NCBI GenBank assembly: GCA_910585195.1
Contig: CAJUCX010000006.1
Span: forward strand, 47,879 to 83,687
DNA from: an uncultured Christensenellaceae bacterium
Lineage (GTDB): Bacteria > Bacillota > Clostridia > Christensenellales > CAG-314
Length of the DNA stretch: 35,809 nucleotides
Direction: 5' to 3'
Position numbers and translations under genes: made by a program. The notes under the pieces are model-generated. The model did no database searches. It was not told the DNA's origin and saw only the letters and a program-made list of their open reading frames with translations. Positions 1 through 8,550 of the stretch are shown here, piece by piece. Position 1 is the first letter of the stretch. Every line of letters starts with the position of its first letter.

Positions 1-2
1 AA

Positions 3-167
3 ACCTACGGCAATGCTTATCAACTTGCAAGCCCAAACAACGACAAACTTATGCAAATTTTTTACGACCGTTGCAAACGGCACGGCATAATGACGGACGC
101 AGGGCAGATATTTTGCTATTTGCGTCAATTTGAAGAAAAGACGAAACAAATGAGTTTGTTTGATTAA
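3..167 (+). CDS. C-terminal end of a probable radical SAM (SPL-like) protein, partial
   Basis: This reading frame enters from the left edge and ends at a TAA at 165-167, so only the last 54 residues are visible. The tail contains a YGN motif, a Cys in DRCKRHGI, and ends in MSLFD. This pattern (YGN near the C-terminal domain, then KxGI, then an acidic helix ending in SLF) is what I remember from the C-termini of spore-photoproduct-lyase-like radical SAM proteins of Clostridia. No cluster-binding motif lies inside the window, so the family call is an inference from the tail alone. The frame itself is well supported by codon use like that of the neighbours. Confidence 0.45.
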   Translation, partial: TYGNAYQLASPNNDKLMQIFYDRCKRHGIMTDAGQIFCYLRQFEEKTKQMSLFD

Positions 168-195
168 ATAACGCAAAACTGCAAAAACTTTAATT

Positions 196-342
196 ATGAA
201 ATCATCGCGTAAAAAAAAGTTAGACAAATTGATTAAAGAAATTGCAGAGGACTTTCAAAGTCAAACCGACCCGTCAGGCAGTTATACGGGCACGCCGACG
301 GAAAACGGCGTAGTACCAGTGCAAGACGCCGACGATTTGTAA
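196..342 (+). CDS. Small conserved protein of unknown function (48 aa)
   Basis: A 48-residue frame begins with a basic stretch (MKSSRKKK), has a short amphipathic helix with IAEDF, and ends in a segment of the type DPSGSYTGTP followed by VPVQDADDL. I recall this two-part signature (D-P-x-G-S-Y-T-G and V-P-V-Q-D-A-D-D-L) as common in short Clostridia proteins of unknown function. It lies 28 bases after the preceding partial gene and could share its transcript. There is no strong Shine-Dalgarno, which lowers confidence in the start, but the motif content makes the frame convincing. No function can be proposed. Confidence 0.6.
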   Translation: MKSSRKKKLDKLIKEIAEDFQSQTDPSGSYTGTPTENGVVPVQDADDL

Positions 343-455
343 CGTAACTTTTGCAACGCGGCAATTTTAATAAAACCGCAGGGCTAAGTTTTTTGTAATA
401 TTTGTTGTTGAGTAAACAACCTGCAAATGCAACGGTATGGTTCTTTTAAGTTTTA

Positions 456-484
456 TTGACAATAAGTGCCGCCTTTGGTATAAT
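456..484 (+). promoter_or_regulatory. Sigma-A promoter of ridA
   Basis: Consensus TTGACA at 456-461 and TATAAT at 479-484 are separated by 17 bases, about 40 bases before the ridA start. This is a perfect vegetative promoter. Confidence 0.9.
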
Positions 485-524
485 TTAGCAAAATAAAATA
501 TAGTTATCAAAGGGGGATTTATCC

Positions 525-905
525 ATGAGAAAACCACTTATTTCTTCAAAGGCACCGGCAGCAATCGGACCTTATTCACACGGCTTCAAGTTTGATTCGC
601 TTGTATTTACCAGCGGACAACTCGGTCTCGACCCAAAAACCGGCAAATTTGCAGGCGCGTCTGTCGAAGAACAAACAAAGCAAGCGTTTGAAAATCTTAT
701 CGCTGTTTTGGAAGAAGGCGGCAGCAAGTTGGCAAACGTAATTAAAGTTACCGTATTCCTTAAAAATATGGACGACTTTGCGGCAGTAAACAAAATTTAC
801 GGTTCTTACTTCACTTCAAATTATCCTGCGCGTACTTGCATCGCTGTTGCAAAACTTCCTATGGATGCGCTTATCGAAATCGAAGCAATCGGTTACGCTG
901 ACTAA
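525..905 (+). CDS. ridA: RidA family reactive intermediate/imine deaminase
   Basis: The 126-residue product has the full length and layout of the YjgF/YER057c/UK114 family. It opens with SSKAPAAIGPYSH, continues with TSGQLGLDP, and carries the catalytic arginine in PARTCIAVAKLP followed by IEIEAIG. RidA proteins hydrolyse reactive 2-aminoacrylate-type enamine/imine intermediates released by PLP enzymes, sparing other PLP enzymes from damage; they act as cytosolic trimers. The gene has its own perfect sigma-A promoter and a purine-rich AAAGGGGGA upstream of the ATG. The next gene, acpP, has a separate promoter, so ridA is probably monocistronic. No oddity is seen. Confidence 0.93.
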   Translation: MRKPLISSKAPAAIGPYSHGFKFDSLVFTSGQLGLDPKTGKFAGASVEEQTKQAFENLIAVLEEGGSKLANVIKVTVFLKNMDDFAAVNKIYGSYFTSNYPARTCIAVAKLPMDALIEIEAIGYAD

Positions 906-919
906 TAAAGAAAAACAGA

Positions 920-947
920 TTGACAATTTTCATTTTTAATGTATAAT
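920..947 (+). promoter_or_regulatory. Sigma-A promoter of acpP
   Basis: TTGACA at 920-925 and TATAAT at 942-947 are 16 bases apart, just upstream of the acpP ribosome binding site (CAGGAGG). Confidence 0.88.
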
Positions 948-976
948 AGTGTCAATACAAGCAGGAGGCTATTACC

Positions 977-1204
977 ATGGTTTTTGAAAAAATAAAAAAA
1001 TTATTGGCTGCGCAAATCAACGTGTCGGAAGATGAAATCAAAATGGAGTCTGACATCATCAACGATTTGGGTGCGGATTCGCTTGACGTCGTTGAAATGC
1101 TTATGACGGTTGAATCGGAGTTTAACGTTACTGTTCCCGACGAAGTAGCAATGGAAATGAAGACTATTAAAGACGTCGTAACTTTCATTGAAAAAAATCA
1201 GTAA
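977..1204 (+). CDS. acpP: Acyl carrier protein
   Basis: This 75-residue acidic protein has the canonical acyl carrier layout: helix I, a loop, and the phosphopantetheine attachment motif GADSLDVVEM, whose Ser receives the 4'-phosphopantetheine arm. The C-terminal part (FNVTVPDE, then TIKDVVTFIEKN) is typical of ACPs of fatty-acid synthesis. It carries the growing acyl chain between the Fab enzymes in the cytosol. The gene stands alone between its own promoter and a strong terminator, with CAGGAGG upstream of the start. Since no fab genes are adjacent, a specialised ACP cannot be excluded, but the sequence looks like the housekeeping type. Confidence 0.93.
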   Translation: MVFEKIKKLLAAQINVSEDEIKMESDIINDLGADSLDVVEMLMTVESEFNVTVPDEVAMEMKTIKDVVTFIEKNQ

Positions 1205-1216
1205 CAAACAAAAAAG

Positions 1217-1250
1217 AAAGAGTGTCAAAATGACACTCTTTTATTTTTTC
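1217..1250. terminator. Bidirectional terminator between acpP and the LSM-like gene
   Basis: An 11-bp stem (AAAGAGTGTCA / TGACACTCTTT) with a 3-base loop is flanked by A-rich sequence on the left and a T-rich tract on the right. It can serve acpP and also the converging minus-strand operon. Confidence 0.85.
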
Positions 1251-1281
1251 TTTTTTTAATCTTTCAAGATAAATAGGGCGG

Positions 1282-1623
1282 TTATTTTTTCTTTTTATTT
1301 TCTATCACTTGTATGCTTATAACGTATTCCAAATTTACAAGTTGATTTCTTTCAGCGCAATTTACAAGTAAAGCGTTGCTTGTTACTTCTTCGAGAATAC
1401 CTGTAAAAGGCGAATCGGTTACAGTGTGCACAATAACTTTTTTTCCTAAAAATCTTTTTGCAAGTTCTTCCATTTGTGAAATCTCCCTTTCAAATGCAGT
1501 TTTGTGGTGCTTTTTATTCAACAAAATATTCAATACTTTGCGCCTGATTCTATTTTGTCGCACAAACATAATAAAAACTATTGCCCAAAGAAAGAATAGG
1601 CTGCAAAACATATACCAATACAT
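1282..1623 (-). CDS. Membrane-anchored LSM-like (DUF6897-type) protein
   Basis: The 113-residue product begins with one hydrophobic segment (about residues 3-20), followed by a basic helix and a C-terminal beta domain (about 57-108) of the form LGKKVIVHT, GILEEV, ALLV and LVNLEYVISIQ. That arrangement resembles the short LSM/SH3-like domain I remember as DUF6897 in Clostridia. It would sit at the cytosolic face of the membrane. It starts only one base after the stop of the upstream IlvD-like gene, so the two form an operon. The partner suggests no clear role. Function is unknown; the membrane anchor and the domain are what the sequence shows. Confidence 0.65.
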   Translation of the reverse strand: MYWYMFCSLFFLWAIVFIMFVRQNRIRRKVLNILLNKKHHKTAFEREISQMEELAKRFLGKKVIVHTVTDSPFTGILEEVTSNALLVNCAERNQLVNLEYVISIQVIENKKKK

Positions 1624-1624
1624 T

Positions 1625-3292
1625 TTAATCTCCGTAAATTTCTTCTAAATTTCGTTCCTTTACATAATTGGTATAACAGCCGAGATTTGCAGGTGCAACT
1701 GTCTTTGCATATTTTTGCAAAAATGCACCTACTTCTTTGTTTTGATGACCGACGTATTTTTTGCGAGTTGCAATTTCTTTGGCAGACAGTCTTACGGCAA
1801 TGCTTTGTTTTTCAAAACTTATTTCTATCACATCTCCGTTTTGAATTACGTCAAGCAACCCCATATCGTCGGCGGTTTCTTTTGAAATATTGCCTACTAC
1901 TATTCCTCGCGAAATGTTTGGTATTCTGCCGTCGGTAATTACCGCAACGTCTTTATCAAGGTCAAGACCCACCAACATAGAAATCGGCAAATATACGTGG
2001 CGCATACCCGGCCCGCTTTCGGGACCTTCGTTTCTTATCACTATCACGTCGCCTTTTTTGATAAGACGGGAAGAAACGGCGTCAAGGGCAGATTCTTCGC
2101 TTTCAAAAACTCTCGCCGTACCCTTAAAATAAGGCACTTCATTTGCAAAAGAGATTGCTCCGTTTTCGGCAAGGTTGCCGTAAAGGAATGTGAGAGGGTT
2201 AGGCTCGGTTTTGTTTACGTCGTCTATAACTATACTGTCGGGTATCAATTCGGTTTCTTCAATATGCGTGCGCATAGGGGTGCCGTCAAATATTTTATAA
2301 ATTCCGTCGACGTTTCCGTGTTCAATAAGTTTTCTGATTACCGCATAAACGCCGCCGGCGCTGTGCAGATTTTCCATAAAACATTGTTTATTTGTAGAGA
2401 TATCTACAATCTGCGGAACGTCCTTTTTAATTTCCGCTATCGTTTCGTACGAAAGGTCGTTTCCCGTTTCGTGCGCGATGGCAAGCAGGTTTACTATGCT
2501 TGTGGAAGAAGACCCCATTGCAAGGTCAACGCATACGGCGGTTTTTAACGCTTGTTCCGACGCGATAGAGCGCGGCGTCATAACGTTTTTTACCATCTTA
2601 GTAATGCTCAATCCCGTGTCGTATGCAAGTTGCGTAATTTCTTCCGTATATGAAGGTACGGTAGAGGTTTTAGGCAAAGCCAAGCCCAACGCTTCTGCAA
2701 TTATCAAAGAACTGTTTGCCATATAACTGTCGCTGGCGTTGCCGTTGCCTTGAATAAGATTTTTTTGTATCTTTTCCAAATCGGACAGCGTCATACGTCC
2801 GCCTTTCAAAAGACCTGCGGATTCGTATGCAGAGTAAAAACCGACTTTCTTTCCGTTAATTTCCGCCGTTTTCATTATGCCGCCGCCGATAAACAAAGAC
2901 GGCACGTTTGCGCGGAGGCTGCCCATAAGCATACCTGCAACTGAAAAGGTGTCGTTTGCGACAAATACAAAACCGTCAATGGCGTTGAGCGTGGCATACA
3001 TTTCCACAATGTCGGCAATGCTGTCGCGCATAGGCAGTTCAAACTTGTTTGTTTCTTCACCCAAGGTTATGTCAGCGCCGAGACTTGGCAAATTAAAGGT
3101 AACGGCGTTAAAGTCGCAGGCAATTACGCCTTCTTTAACTTTTTCCGCAACCTTGACTAAGCCGGAGTTGGCAACCGACATTTCGTTGCAAGCGGTAACT
3201 ATGGCAACCGTCTTTTTGTGCAGGTCGATGCCCAGTGCTTCCAGAGAAAGTTGTTCTGTAAACTGTTCAATAGACGTGGAATAATTTAGCAT
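1625..3292 (-). CDS. IlvD/Edd family paralogue lacking the Fe-S cysteines
   Basis: The 555-residue product aligns in outline with dihydroxy-acid dehydratase: the N-terminal AIVTACNEM region, MRDSIADIVE, a segment ending in GMLMGSLRANVPSLFIGGG, the MANSS/EALGLALP region, and the C-terminal GPESGPGMRH and TDGR. True IlvD/Edd enzymes bind an Fe-S cluster through three cysteines; here the equivalents are changed. The usual PCN becomes VAN, NCDK becomes ANDT, and the GxCxGMxTANT region becomes GNASDSYMANS. The DGRFSG catalytic loop reads DGRIPN, so the usual serine is gone too. Standard dehydratase activity is therefore unlikely. I chose the start at 3292 because it has AAAGGAG at proper spacing; an upstream extension lacks one. 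Confidence 0.8.
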   Translation of the reverse strand: MLNYSTSIEQFTEQLSLEALGIDLHKKTVAIVTACNEMSVANSGLVKVAEKVKEGVIACDFNAVTFNLPSLGADITLGEETNKFELPMRDSIADIVEMYATLNAIDGFVFVANDTFSVAGMLMGSLRANVPSLFIGGGIMKTAEINGKKVGFYSAYESAGLLKGGRMTLSDLEKIQKNLIQGNGNASDSYMANSSLIIAEALGLALPKTSTVPSYTEEITQLAYDTGLSITKMVKNVMTPRSIASEQALKTAVCVDLAMGSSSTSIVNLLAIAHETGNDLSYETIAEIKKDVPQIVDISTNKQCFMENLHSAGGVYAVIRKLIEHGNVDGIYKIFDGTPMRTHIEETELIPDSIVIDDVNKTEPNPLTFLYGNLAENGAISFANEVPYFKGTARVFESEESALDAVSSRLIKKGDVIVIRNEGPESGPGMRHVYLPISMLVGLDLDKDVAVITDGRIPNISRGIVVGNISKETADDMGLLDVIQNGDVIEISFEKQSIAVRLSAKEIATRKKYVGHQNKEVGAFLQKYAKTVAPANLGCYTNYVKERNLEEIYGD

Positions 3293-3468
3293 TAAAAATA
3301 CTCCTTTCGTATCGGCCGACAAAATTTATTCTTAAAGCGTTTAAGAAAAAATTTTGTGAGCATAATTATACCTTTATATTGTAGGGCAATTAAAACCGAA
3401 TGTCAATTACAATTTATGTATACTTTTTTTGTCGATTAGGCAAACTAATTAAAACAAAAGAGGTGCAT

Positions 3469-4269
3469 ATGAAAAAGAAAGTAACCATTTGCGGTATCGA
3501 TACGGCAACTCTCCCTAAACTCTCTCATAAAGAAGCGGAAGAACTTATGTTGAAAGTAAAAGCAGGGGACAAGCACGCCCGTGGCAGGTATATATTATGT
3601 AATATGCGTCTGGTGCTGTCCGTCGTGCAGCGCTACGCAAGCAGAGTAAACAATATGGACGATATCTTTCAAGTCGGCTGCGTAGGGTTGGTAAAGGCGG
3701 TAGATAACTTTGACGTTTCTTACAATCTTAAATTTTCCACGTACGCCGTGCCTATGATTGTAGGAGAAATCAGGCGTTATTTAAGAGAAGGCAACAGCCT
3801 GCACGTCAGCCGAAGCATACGCGACCTTGCCTTTATGGCGTTGCAGGCAAGAGAAAAGCTGGAGCTCAACTCCGACCGCGAGGCAACGATAGACGAGATT
3901 GCCAAAGAACTCGGTCAGCCGTTGGAGAGCGTAAGAAACGCGCTCGATGCCATAAGCGAGCCGATTTCGCTTTTCGAGCCGGTATACACAGACGACAGCG
4001 ACTCTATACTTGTTATGGACCAAATCGGCGACAAAAAAAACACCGACGAGCGTTGGCTTGAAAACGTTTCTTTGTGTCAGGCGTTGGAAAAGTTGGGCGA
4101 CAGAGAAAAGCAAATATTGCGCAAGCGCTATTTCGAAGGCAAAACGCAAATGGAAATTTCCTCAGAAGTAGGGATATCGCAGGCTCAGGTTTCGCGTCTT
4201 GAAAAAAGCGCAATGGCGCAAATAAGAGAAATGATGTCATTTTGCGACACAATACCGCATATAAATTAA
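3469..4269 (+). CDS. sigG: Forespore-specific RNA polymerase sigma factor SigG
   Basis: The 266-residue protein starts MKKKVTICGIDTATLPKLS, matching the unusual SigG N-terminus. It contains region 2 (NMRLVLSVVQRYASR, DDIFQVGCVGLVKAVDNFD, KFSTYAVPMIVGEIRRYLR), region 3 (VSRSIRDLAFMALQ) and region 4 (LGDREKQILRKRYFEG, QMEISSEVGISQAQVSRLEK). SigG directs late forespore transcription after engulfment. The ATG at 3469 has AAGAGGTG upstream; an earlier in-frame ATG would add a non-family extension. It is followed by ylmC, as is common in Clostridia, supporting a sporulation role. SigF is the closest alternative, but the N-terminus and SLFEPVYTDDSD favour SigG. Confidence 0.92.
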   Translation: MKKKVTICGIDTATLPKLSHKEAEELMLKVKAGDKHARGRYILCNMRLVLSVVQRYASRVNNMDDIFQVGCVGLVKAVDNFDVSYNLKFSTYAVPMIVGEIRRYLREGNSLHVSRSIRDLAFMALQAREKLELNSDREATIDEIAKELGQPLESVRNALDAISEPISLFEPVYTDDSDSILVMDQIGDKKNTDERWLENVSLCQALEKLGDREKQILRKRYFEGKTQMEISSEVGISQAQVSRLEKSAMAQIREMMSFCDTIPHIN

Positions 4270-4397
4270 AACGCGGCAAATATCCGCATATTGCGTATGC
4301 ATACCGCATAAATAAAAGCGGCGCGCTAAGTAATATATCAAACGGATACTACCGCGCAAAAGTATCATATTTGTCATTAAATAAAGGTGCGGTAAAA

Positions 4398-4694
4398 ATG
4401 GATATAACTTTCGGCGAACTCAGATGTAAAGAAGTAATCAACACCGTAAACGGCAAGAGAATGGGTAAAATATCCGATATGGTTATATCTTGCCAGACTT
4501 GCAAAGTTACGGGGCTTGTGGTTCCAAACGACAGACGGTTTTTCAAAAACAGAGAAGACATTTTTATACCTTGGCGCAATATAGTCAAAATCGGCGACGA
4601 TTGCATTTTGGTGAGGCTGTACGAAACTCATTCAGGCTGTCAGGCTTATTCCAATGACGGCGGCGGAGAATTTATTGCGGGCGAAGGCGAGTAA
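4398..4694 (+). CDS. ylmC: YlmC/YmxH family PRC-barrel sporulation protein
   Basis: This 98-residue protein has the compact PRC-barrel fold pattern: FGELRCKEVINTVNGKRMG, the D-M-V-I turn, then VTGLVVPNDRRFF, IFIPWRNIVKIGDDCILV. It is the YlmC/YmxH group, small proteins of sporulating Bacillota whose genes often follow sigG or sigE. Their biochemical role is not known to me beyond a link to sporulation. I took the ATG at 4398 because the protein then matches the family length; the frame is open further upstream without family character. The upstream Shine-Dalgarno (AAAGGTGCGG) is modest. It is 128 bases from the sigG stop and ends in a strong terminator. Confidence 0.85.
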   Translation: MDITFGELRCKEVINTVNGKRMGKISDMVISCQTCKVTGLVVPNDRRFFKNREDIFIPWRNIVKIGDDCILVRLYETHSGCQAYSNDGGGEFIAGEGE

Positions 4695-4726
4695 AACGGC
4701 GCGTTAATCAACGCGCCGTTTTGTTT
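4693..4726 (+). terminator. Terminator after sigG-ylmC
   Basis: A 13-bp GC-rich stem (AAAACGGCGCGTT / AACGCGCCGTTTT) with loop AATC begins at the ylmC stop codon and runs into TTTTG. Confidence 0.9.
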
Positions 4727-4748
4727 TGCAAAAAATTATATCGTTAAA

Positions 4749-4778
4749 TTGATGCGGTGCAAAATAGCATTATATAAT
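4749..4778 (+). promoter_or_regulatory. Probable sigma-A promoter of purA
   Basis: TTGATG at 4749-4754 and TATAAT at 4773-4778, 18 bases apart. This leaves a leader of about 60 bases before purA. Confidence 0.65.
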
Positions 4779-4846
4779 ACGGCAAAAACAGGTGATTTTT
4801 TTGCAAAAGTGTGTTATAGTTTTTCAGTAGACTAAGGAGATTACTT

Positions 4847-6142
4847 ATGAACAACAACATCGTAGTTTTCGGGGCACAGTGGGGCGACGAAGGAAAAGGT
4901 CGTTTTGTCGATTATCTTGCTGCGCAAGCAGACGCAGTAGTCAGGTTTCAGGGCGGAAACAACGCAGGGCATACGGTTGCCGTCGACGGCAAGTATTTCA
5001 AACTGCGTTTGATACCAAGCGGAATTTTATATAAAAACGTACTTAACGTGCTTGCAAACGGCGTAGTATTCGACGTAAAGGGTTTTTTCGAAGAAGTTGA
5101 CAATCTCAAAAAAGACGGCATTCCTTGCGAAAATCTCGTGGTATCCGACAGAGCACACGTCGTTTTGCCTTATCATTTCGAGCTTGACGGTTTGAGCGAG
5201 TCAAAGCGTTCGTCGGATGATAAAATTGGCACGACAAAAAAGGGCATAGGTCCTACCTATATGGATAAGTCTGAGCGCTCGGGCATTCGCGTTTGCGATT
5301 TCGTAAACGAAGAGGTTTTCCCTGCACTGTTAAAAAAGAATATAGACACCAAAAACGAACTGATTCAAAAAGTATACGGCGGACAGCCGTTCGATTACGA
5401 CGCAATACTTAAAGAATATTCCGCTTTGGCAAAAAGACTTAAACCGTTTGTAAGAGATACGGTAACGCTTCTCAACGCTTACGTAAAAGACGGTAAAAAG
5501 TTGTTGTTCGAAGGTGCGCAAGGCGCGTTGCTCGATATAGATTTCGGTACGTATCCTTTTGTTACTTCTTCGCATCCGTCGTCGATAGGCGTGCCTATGG
5601 GCACCGGTCTTGCACCTAAAACAATCGACAGTGTGGTAGGCGTAGTCAAAGCATATACTTCTCGTGTCGGCGCAGGTCCTTTTGTTACGGAGTTGTTTGA
5701 CGATGTAGGCGACTTTATAAGGGAAAAGGGCGGAGAATACGGCACTGTAACAGGCAGGCCTAGGCGCATAGGTTGGCTTGACCTCGTGGTTGTAAAACAC
5801 TCTGCGCTTATTTCCGGTATGGAGCAAATTGCCTTGACGAGAATGGATACTTTGGCAGGTGTAAAAAAACTTAAAGTTTGCGTTGCCTACGAACTCGACG
5901 GCAAGACGATAGACCATTATCCTGCGGATTTAACCGTGCTTGAAAAGTGCAAACCAATTTATAAAGAGTTTGACGGTTGGGACGACGATATATCGAAGGT
6001 AAGAAATTATAAAGATTTGCCCGACGCCGCTAAAAAGTATATCGAAACGATAGAAGAAATTACCGGCGCAAAAGTGTCTATGATTGGCGTGGGACCGAAC
6101 CGCGACGAAGCGATACTCGTGAGAAACCCTTACGAAGCATAA
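4847..6142 (+). CDS. purA: Adenylosuccinate synthetase
   Basis: The 431-residue protein carries all hallmark motifs: GAQWGDEGKGR (IMP/GTP site with the catalytic Asp), NAGHTV, GTTKKGIGPTYMDKSERSGIR, LLFEGAQGALLDIDFGTYPF and VTGRPRRIGWLDLV. It condenses IMP with aspartate, using GTP, to adenylosuccinate, the first committed step to AMP; it acts as a cytosolic dimer. Length is as expected. The start has CTAAGGAG six bases upstream. It is monocistronic, bounded by a promoter and terminator. No purine riboswitch is visible in the short leader. Confidence 0.97.
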   Translation: MNNNIVVFGAQWGDEGKGRFVDYLAAQADAVVRFQGGNNAGHTVAVDGKYFKLRLIPSGILYKNVLNVLANGVVFDVKGFFEEVDNLKKDGIPCENLVVSDRAHVVLPYHFELDGLSESKRSSDDKIGTTKKGIGPTYMDKSERSGIRVCDFVNEEVFPALLKKNIDTKNELIQKVYGGQPFDYDAILKEYSALAKRLKPFVRDTVTLLNAYVKDGKKLLFEGAQGALLDIDFGTYPFVTSSHPSSIGVPMGTGLAPKTIDSVVGVVKAYTSRVGAGPFVTELFDDVGDFIREKGGEYGTVTGRPRRIGWLDLVVVKHSALISGMEQIALTRMDTLAGVKKLKVCVAYELDGKTIDHYPADLTVLEKCKPIYKEFDGWDDDISKVRNYKDLPDAAKKYIETIEEITGAKVSMIGVGPNRDEAILVRNPYEA

Positions 6143-6155
6143 TTTGATTTTTATA

Positions 6156-6184
6156 AAAAGACGGTAATCAACCGTCTTTTTTTT
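6156..6184 (+). terminator. purA terminator
   Basis: Ten-bp stem AAAAGACGGT / ACCGTCTTTT with loop AATCA, followed by more T residues. Confidence 0.9.
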
Positions 6185-6249
6185 GTTAGACAATAAATAA
6201 AAAACAATATAAATTAAGTTTTTGAAAGCAAAAGAAATAAAACAAGAAT

Positions 6250-6286
6250 AAAAAAGTAATGCCGAAAATTCGGCATTACTTTTTTT
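6250..6286. terminator. Bidirectional hairpin, glnN terminator on the minus strand
   Basis: A nearly perfect inverted repeat (AAGTAATGCCGAA / TTCGGCATTACTT) is flanked by A-run and T-run, so it terminates in either direction. It lies just past the minus-strand glnN stop. Confidence 0.88.
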
Positions 6287-6321
6287 ACATATGATTTTTT
6301 TTGAATACAAACCGTTTTGGT

Positions 6322-8430
6322 TTAATTTACGCCGAACAAAAGTTCTACATAACTAGGTATAGGGTAGTATTTTCTAGGTATAAGCGTTTCCATAGTGTCA
6401 ACCGCTTGACGCAAACGGAACATTGCTTCGTTTACTTTGTCGCGGTAGACGGTGGCGCGCTTCAAGGTCATTCCGTAAGTTACCGCATAGGCTTCTTTCA
6501 ATGCGACTTTAAGGTCTTCTACTTTTGCGTTAATGTCGGTAAGCACGTCGGAAAGTTTGTTGGCCTTTTCCATTTGCAAAGCATACAATTTGTCGAGGCC
6601 GAGTTCTTTTGCTTCTTTTGCGCCTTTCATAAGAAATTCCGCATATTCGAGTCCTGCCGGCAAAAACTGTTTTTCCGTCATATCAATCATAGTTTTTGCC
6701 TCTATATTTTTTGTTTTATTGTAAACCCTCAAAGTTATTTCATATCTGCTGTTAAGTTCCACAGGGGTAAACACTTCGTATTTGGTAAAGAGTTTTACGT
6801 TTTCTTCCTTTATAAGGCAAGGGGCAACGTCAACAGTATCCTTGAATTCCGGAAGTTTGCGTTTTTGCGCTTCTTTTCTCCATTCTTCCGAATAGCCGTC
6901 GCCGTTGAAGATAACGCGCTTATGCTCATTGTAAATTTCTTTAAGCACGCTGTTTATTCCGCTGTCGACGTTGTCTGCTTTTTCGAGTTTGCCGCAGATA
7001 AAGTCAAGGGACTCTGCAACTATGGTGTTAAGCATAATGTTGCAGCTTGCAACGGAAGTAGGGGCGCCAAGCATACGGAACTCAAACTTATCTCCAGTAA
7101 AGGCAAACGGACTTGTTCTGTTTCTGTCGGTAGAGTCCAGTTTAAGGCTAGGCAAAGTTTTTATGCCCATATCCAAAACAGCCTGATGCGTGCTTTTTTT
7201 GCTTACGCCGCTGCTAATTTGCTCGAAGGTGTTTGTAAGTTCATCGCCCAAAAATATGCTTATGATAGTAGGCGGCGCTTCGTGTCCGCCGAGACGGCAG
7301 TCGTTGCCTGCCGACGCTACGGAAAATCTCAATAAATCGGAGTGCAGGTCTACTGCTCTTATCACCGCCGCGCAAAAGAGCAAAAATCTTTTGTTATTTG
7401 AGGTGTCTTTGGACGGCTTAAATAAATTTTCGCCGTAGTCTGTTGATAAACTCCAGTTATTGTGTTTGCCGCTGCCGTTTACGCCTTCAAAAGGTTTTTC
7501 GTTAAGCATACATCTCATGCCGTGCTTTTTTGCAACCTTTTTCATAACTTCCATCGTCAAATGGTTTCTGTCGCAGGCAACGCTTGCAACTTCGTAAATA
7601 GGGGCGAGTTCGTGCTGAGCAGGCGCAACTTCGTTGTGTTTGGTTTTGCTTGTAATGCCCAGTTTCCACAACTCTACGTCAAGGTCTGCCATAAAGCGTC
7701 CTACTCTTTCGTCAAGGTCGCCGTAATAGTGGTCGTCAAGTTCCTGCCCCTTAGGCGGCATTGCGCCGAACAGCGTTTTGCCCGCAAATTTAAGGTCGAG
7801 TCTTTGGCTGTGATATTTTTCGTCAACCAAAAAATATTCCTGCTCTGCGCCGATGGAAGGCGTTACGCGTTTTACTTTTTCGTCGCCCAATAATTTCAAA
7901 AGGCGTACGCTTTGTTTGGAAATGCATTCCATAGAGCGAAGAAGCGGCGCTTTTTTGTCAAGCGCCTCTCCGTTGTAAGAGGTGTAGACCGTAGGTATGC
8001 ACAAGGTTCCGTCTTTGACAAAAGCGGGGCTGGTGCAGTCCCACGCAGTGTAGCCGCGCGCTTCAAACGTTGCGCGCAAACCGCCGCTCGGGAAACTCGA
8101 CGCGTCGGCTTCGCCTTTAATTAGGTTTTTGCCTGAGAACTCCATTATTACTTCGTCCGGACTAATCAAAGTCAAAAATGCGTCGTGCTTTTCCGCAGGT
8201 GAGCCCGTCATAGGTATAAACCAGTGGCAATAGTGCGTCGCTCCGAGTTCTATGGCCCAGTCTTTCATTGCGCTTGCCACAACTTCCGCAATTGCGCTGT
8301 CAAGTTCTGTGCCGTCTTTTATCGTCTGCTTTAACGATACGTAAACGTTTTTAGGTAATTTGGAACGCATTACGCTGTCATTAAAAACGTTACTTCCGAA
8401 TATTGTCGATAAATTGTACGAACAGTCCAT
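6322..8430 (-). CDS. glnN: Type III glutamine synthetase
   Basis: The roughly 702-residue protein is the large GSIII form. It shows GAEQEYFLVDEKYH (metal/glutamate site), HNEVAPAQHELAPIYE, LNEKPFEGVNGSGKHNNWS (ATP/ammonia region), GGHEAPP and, near the C-terminus, a long helical domain typical of type III. It makes glutamine from glutamate, ammonia and ATP and forms dodecamers. The ATG at 8430 is preceded by AGGAGGTG at ideal spacing; a GTG two codons upstream overlaps the ribosome binding site and is less likely. It is transcribed alone, ending in the bidirectional hairpin near 6250. No GSI gene or GlnR is seen nearby. Confidence 0.95.
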   Translation of the reverse strand: MDCSYNLSTIFGSNVFNDSVMRSKLPKNVYVSLKQTIKDGTELDSAIAEVVASAMKDWAIELGATHYCHWFIPMTGSPAEKHDAFLTLISPDEVIMEFSGKNLIKGEADASSFPSGGLRATFEARGYTAWDCTSPAFVKDGTLCIPTVYTSYNGEALDKKAPLLRSMECISKQSVRLLKLLGDEKVKRVTPSIGAEQEYFLVDEKYHSQRLDLKFAGKTLFGAMPPKGQELDDHYYGDLDERVGRFMADLDVELWKLGITSKTKHNEVAPAQHELAPIYEVASVACDRNHLTMEVMKKVAKKHGMRCMLNEKPFEGVNGSGKHNNWSLSTDYGENLFKPSKDTSNNKRFLLFCAAVIRAVDLHSDLLRFSVASAGNDCRLGGHEAPPTIISIFLGDELTNTFEQISSGVSKKSTHQAVLDMGIKTLPSLKLDSTDRNRTSPFAFTGDKFEFRMLGAPTSVASCNIMLNTIVAESLDFICGKLEKADNVDSGINSVLKEIYNEHKRVIFNGDGYSEEWRKEAQKRKLPEFKDTVDVAPCLIKEENVKLFTKYEVFTPVELNSRYEITLRVYNKTKNIEAKTMIDMTEKQFLPAGLEYAEFLMKGAKEAKELGLDKLYALQMEKANKLSDVLTDINAKVEDLKVALKEAYAVTYGMTLKRATVYRDKVNEAMFRLRQAVDTMETLIPRKYYPIPSYVELLFGVN

Positions 8431-8550
8431 AAACACCTCCTAAACTGTTATCAAAAATACATATTTAGTTTATCAAAATTAAGAAATATTTGCAACAATA
8501 CAAAAGACAAAAAATCATATATTTATAGATATCGCAATACATTTTATTGT

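Noticed and set aside
6301..7335. Long plus-strand open frame (344 codons) opposite glnN
   Set aside because: It is the antisense shadow of the glutamine synthetase gene: Phe/Cys/Val-rich composition, no ribosome binding site, no family character.
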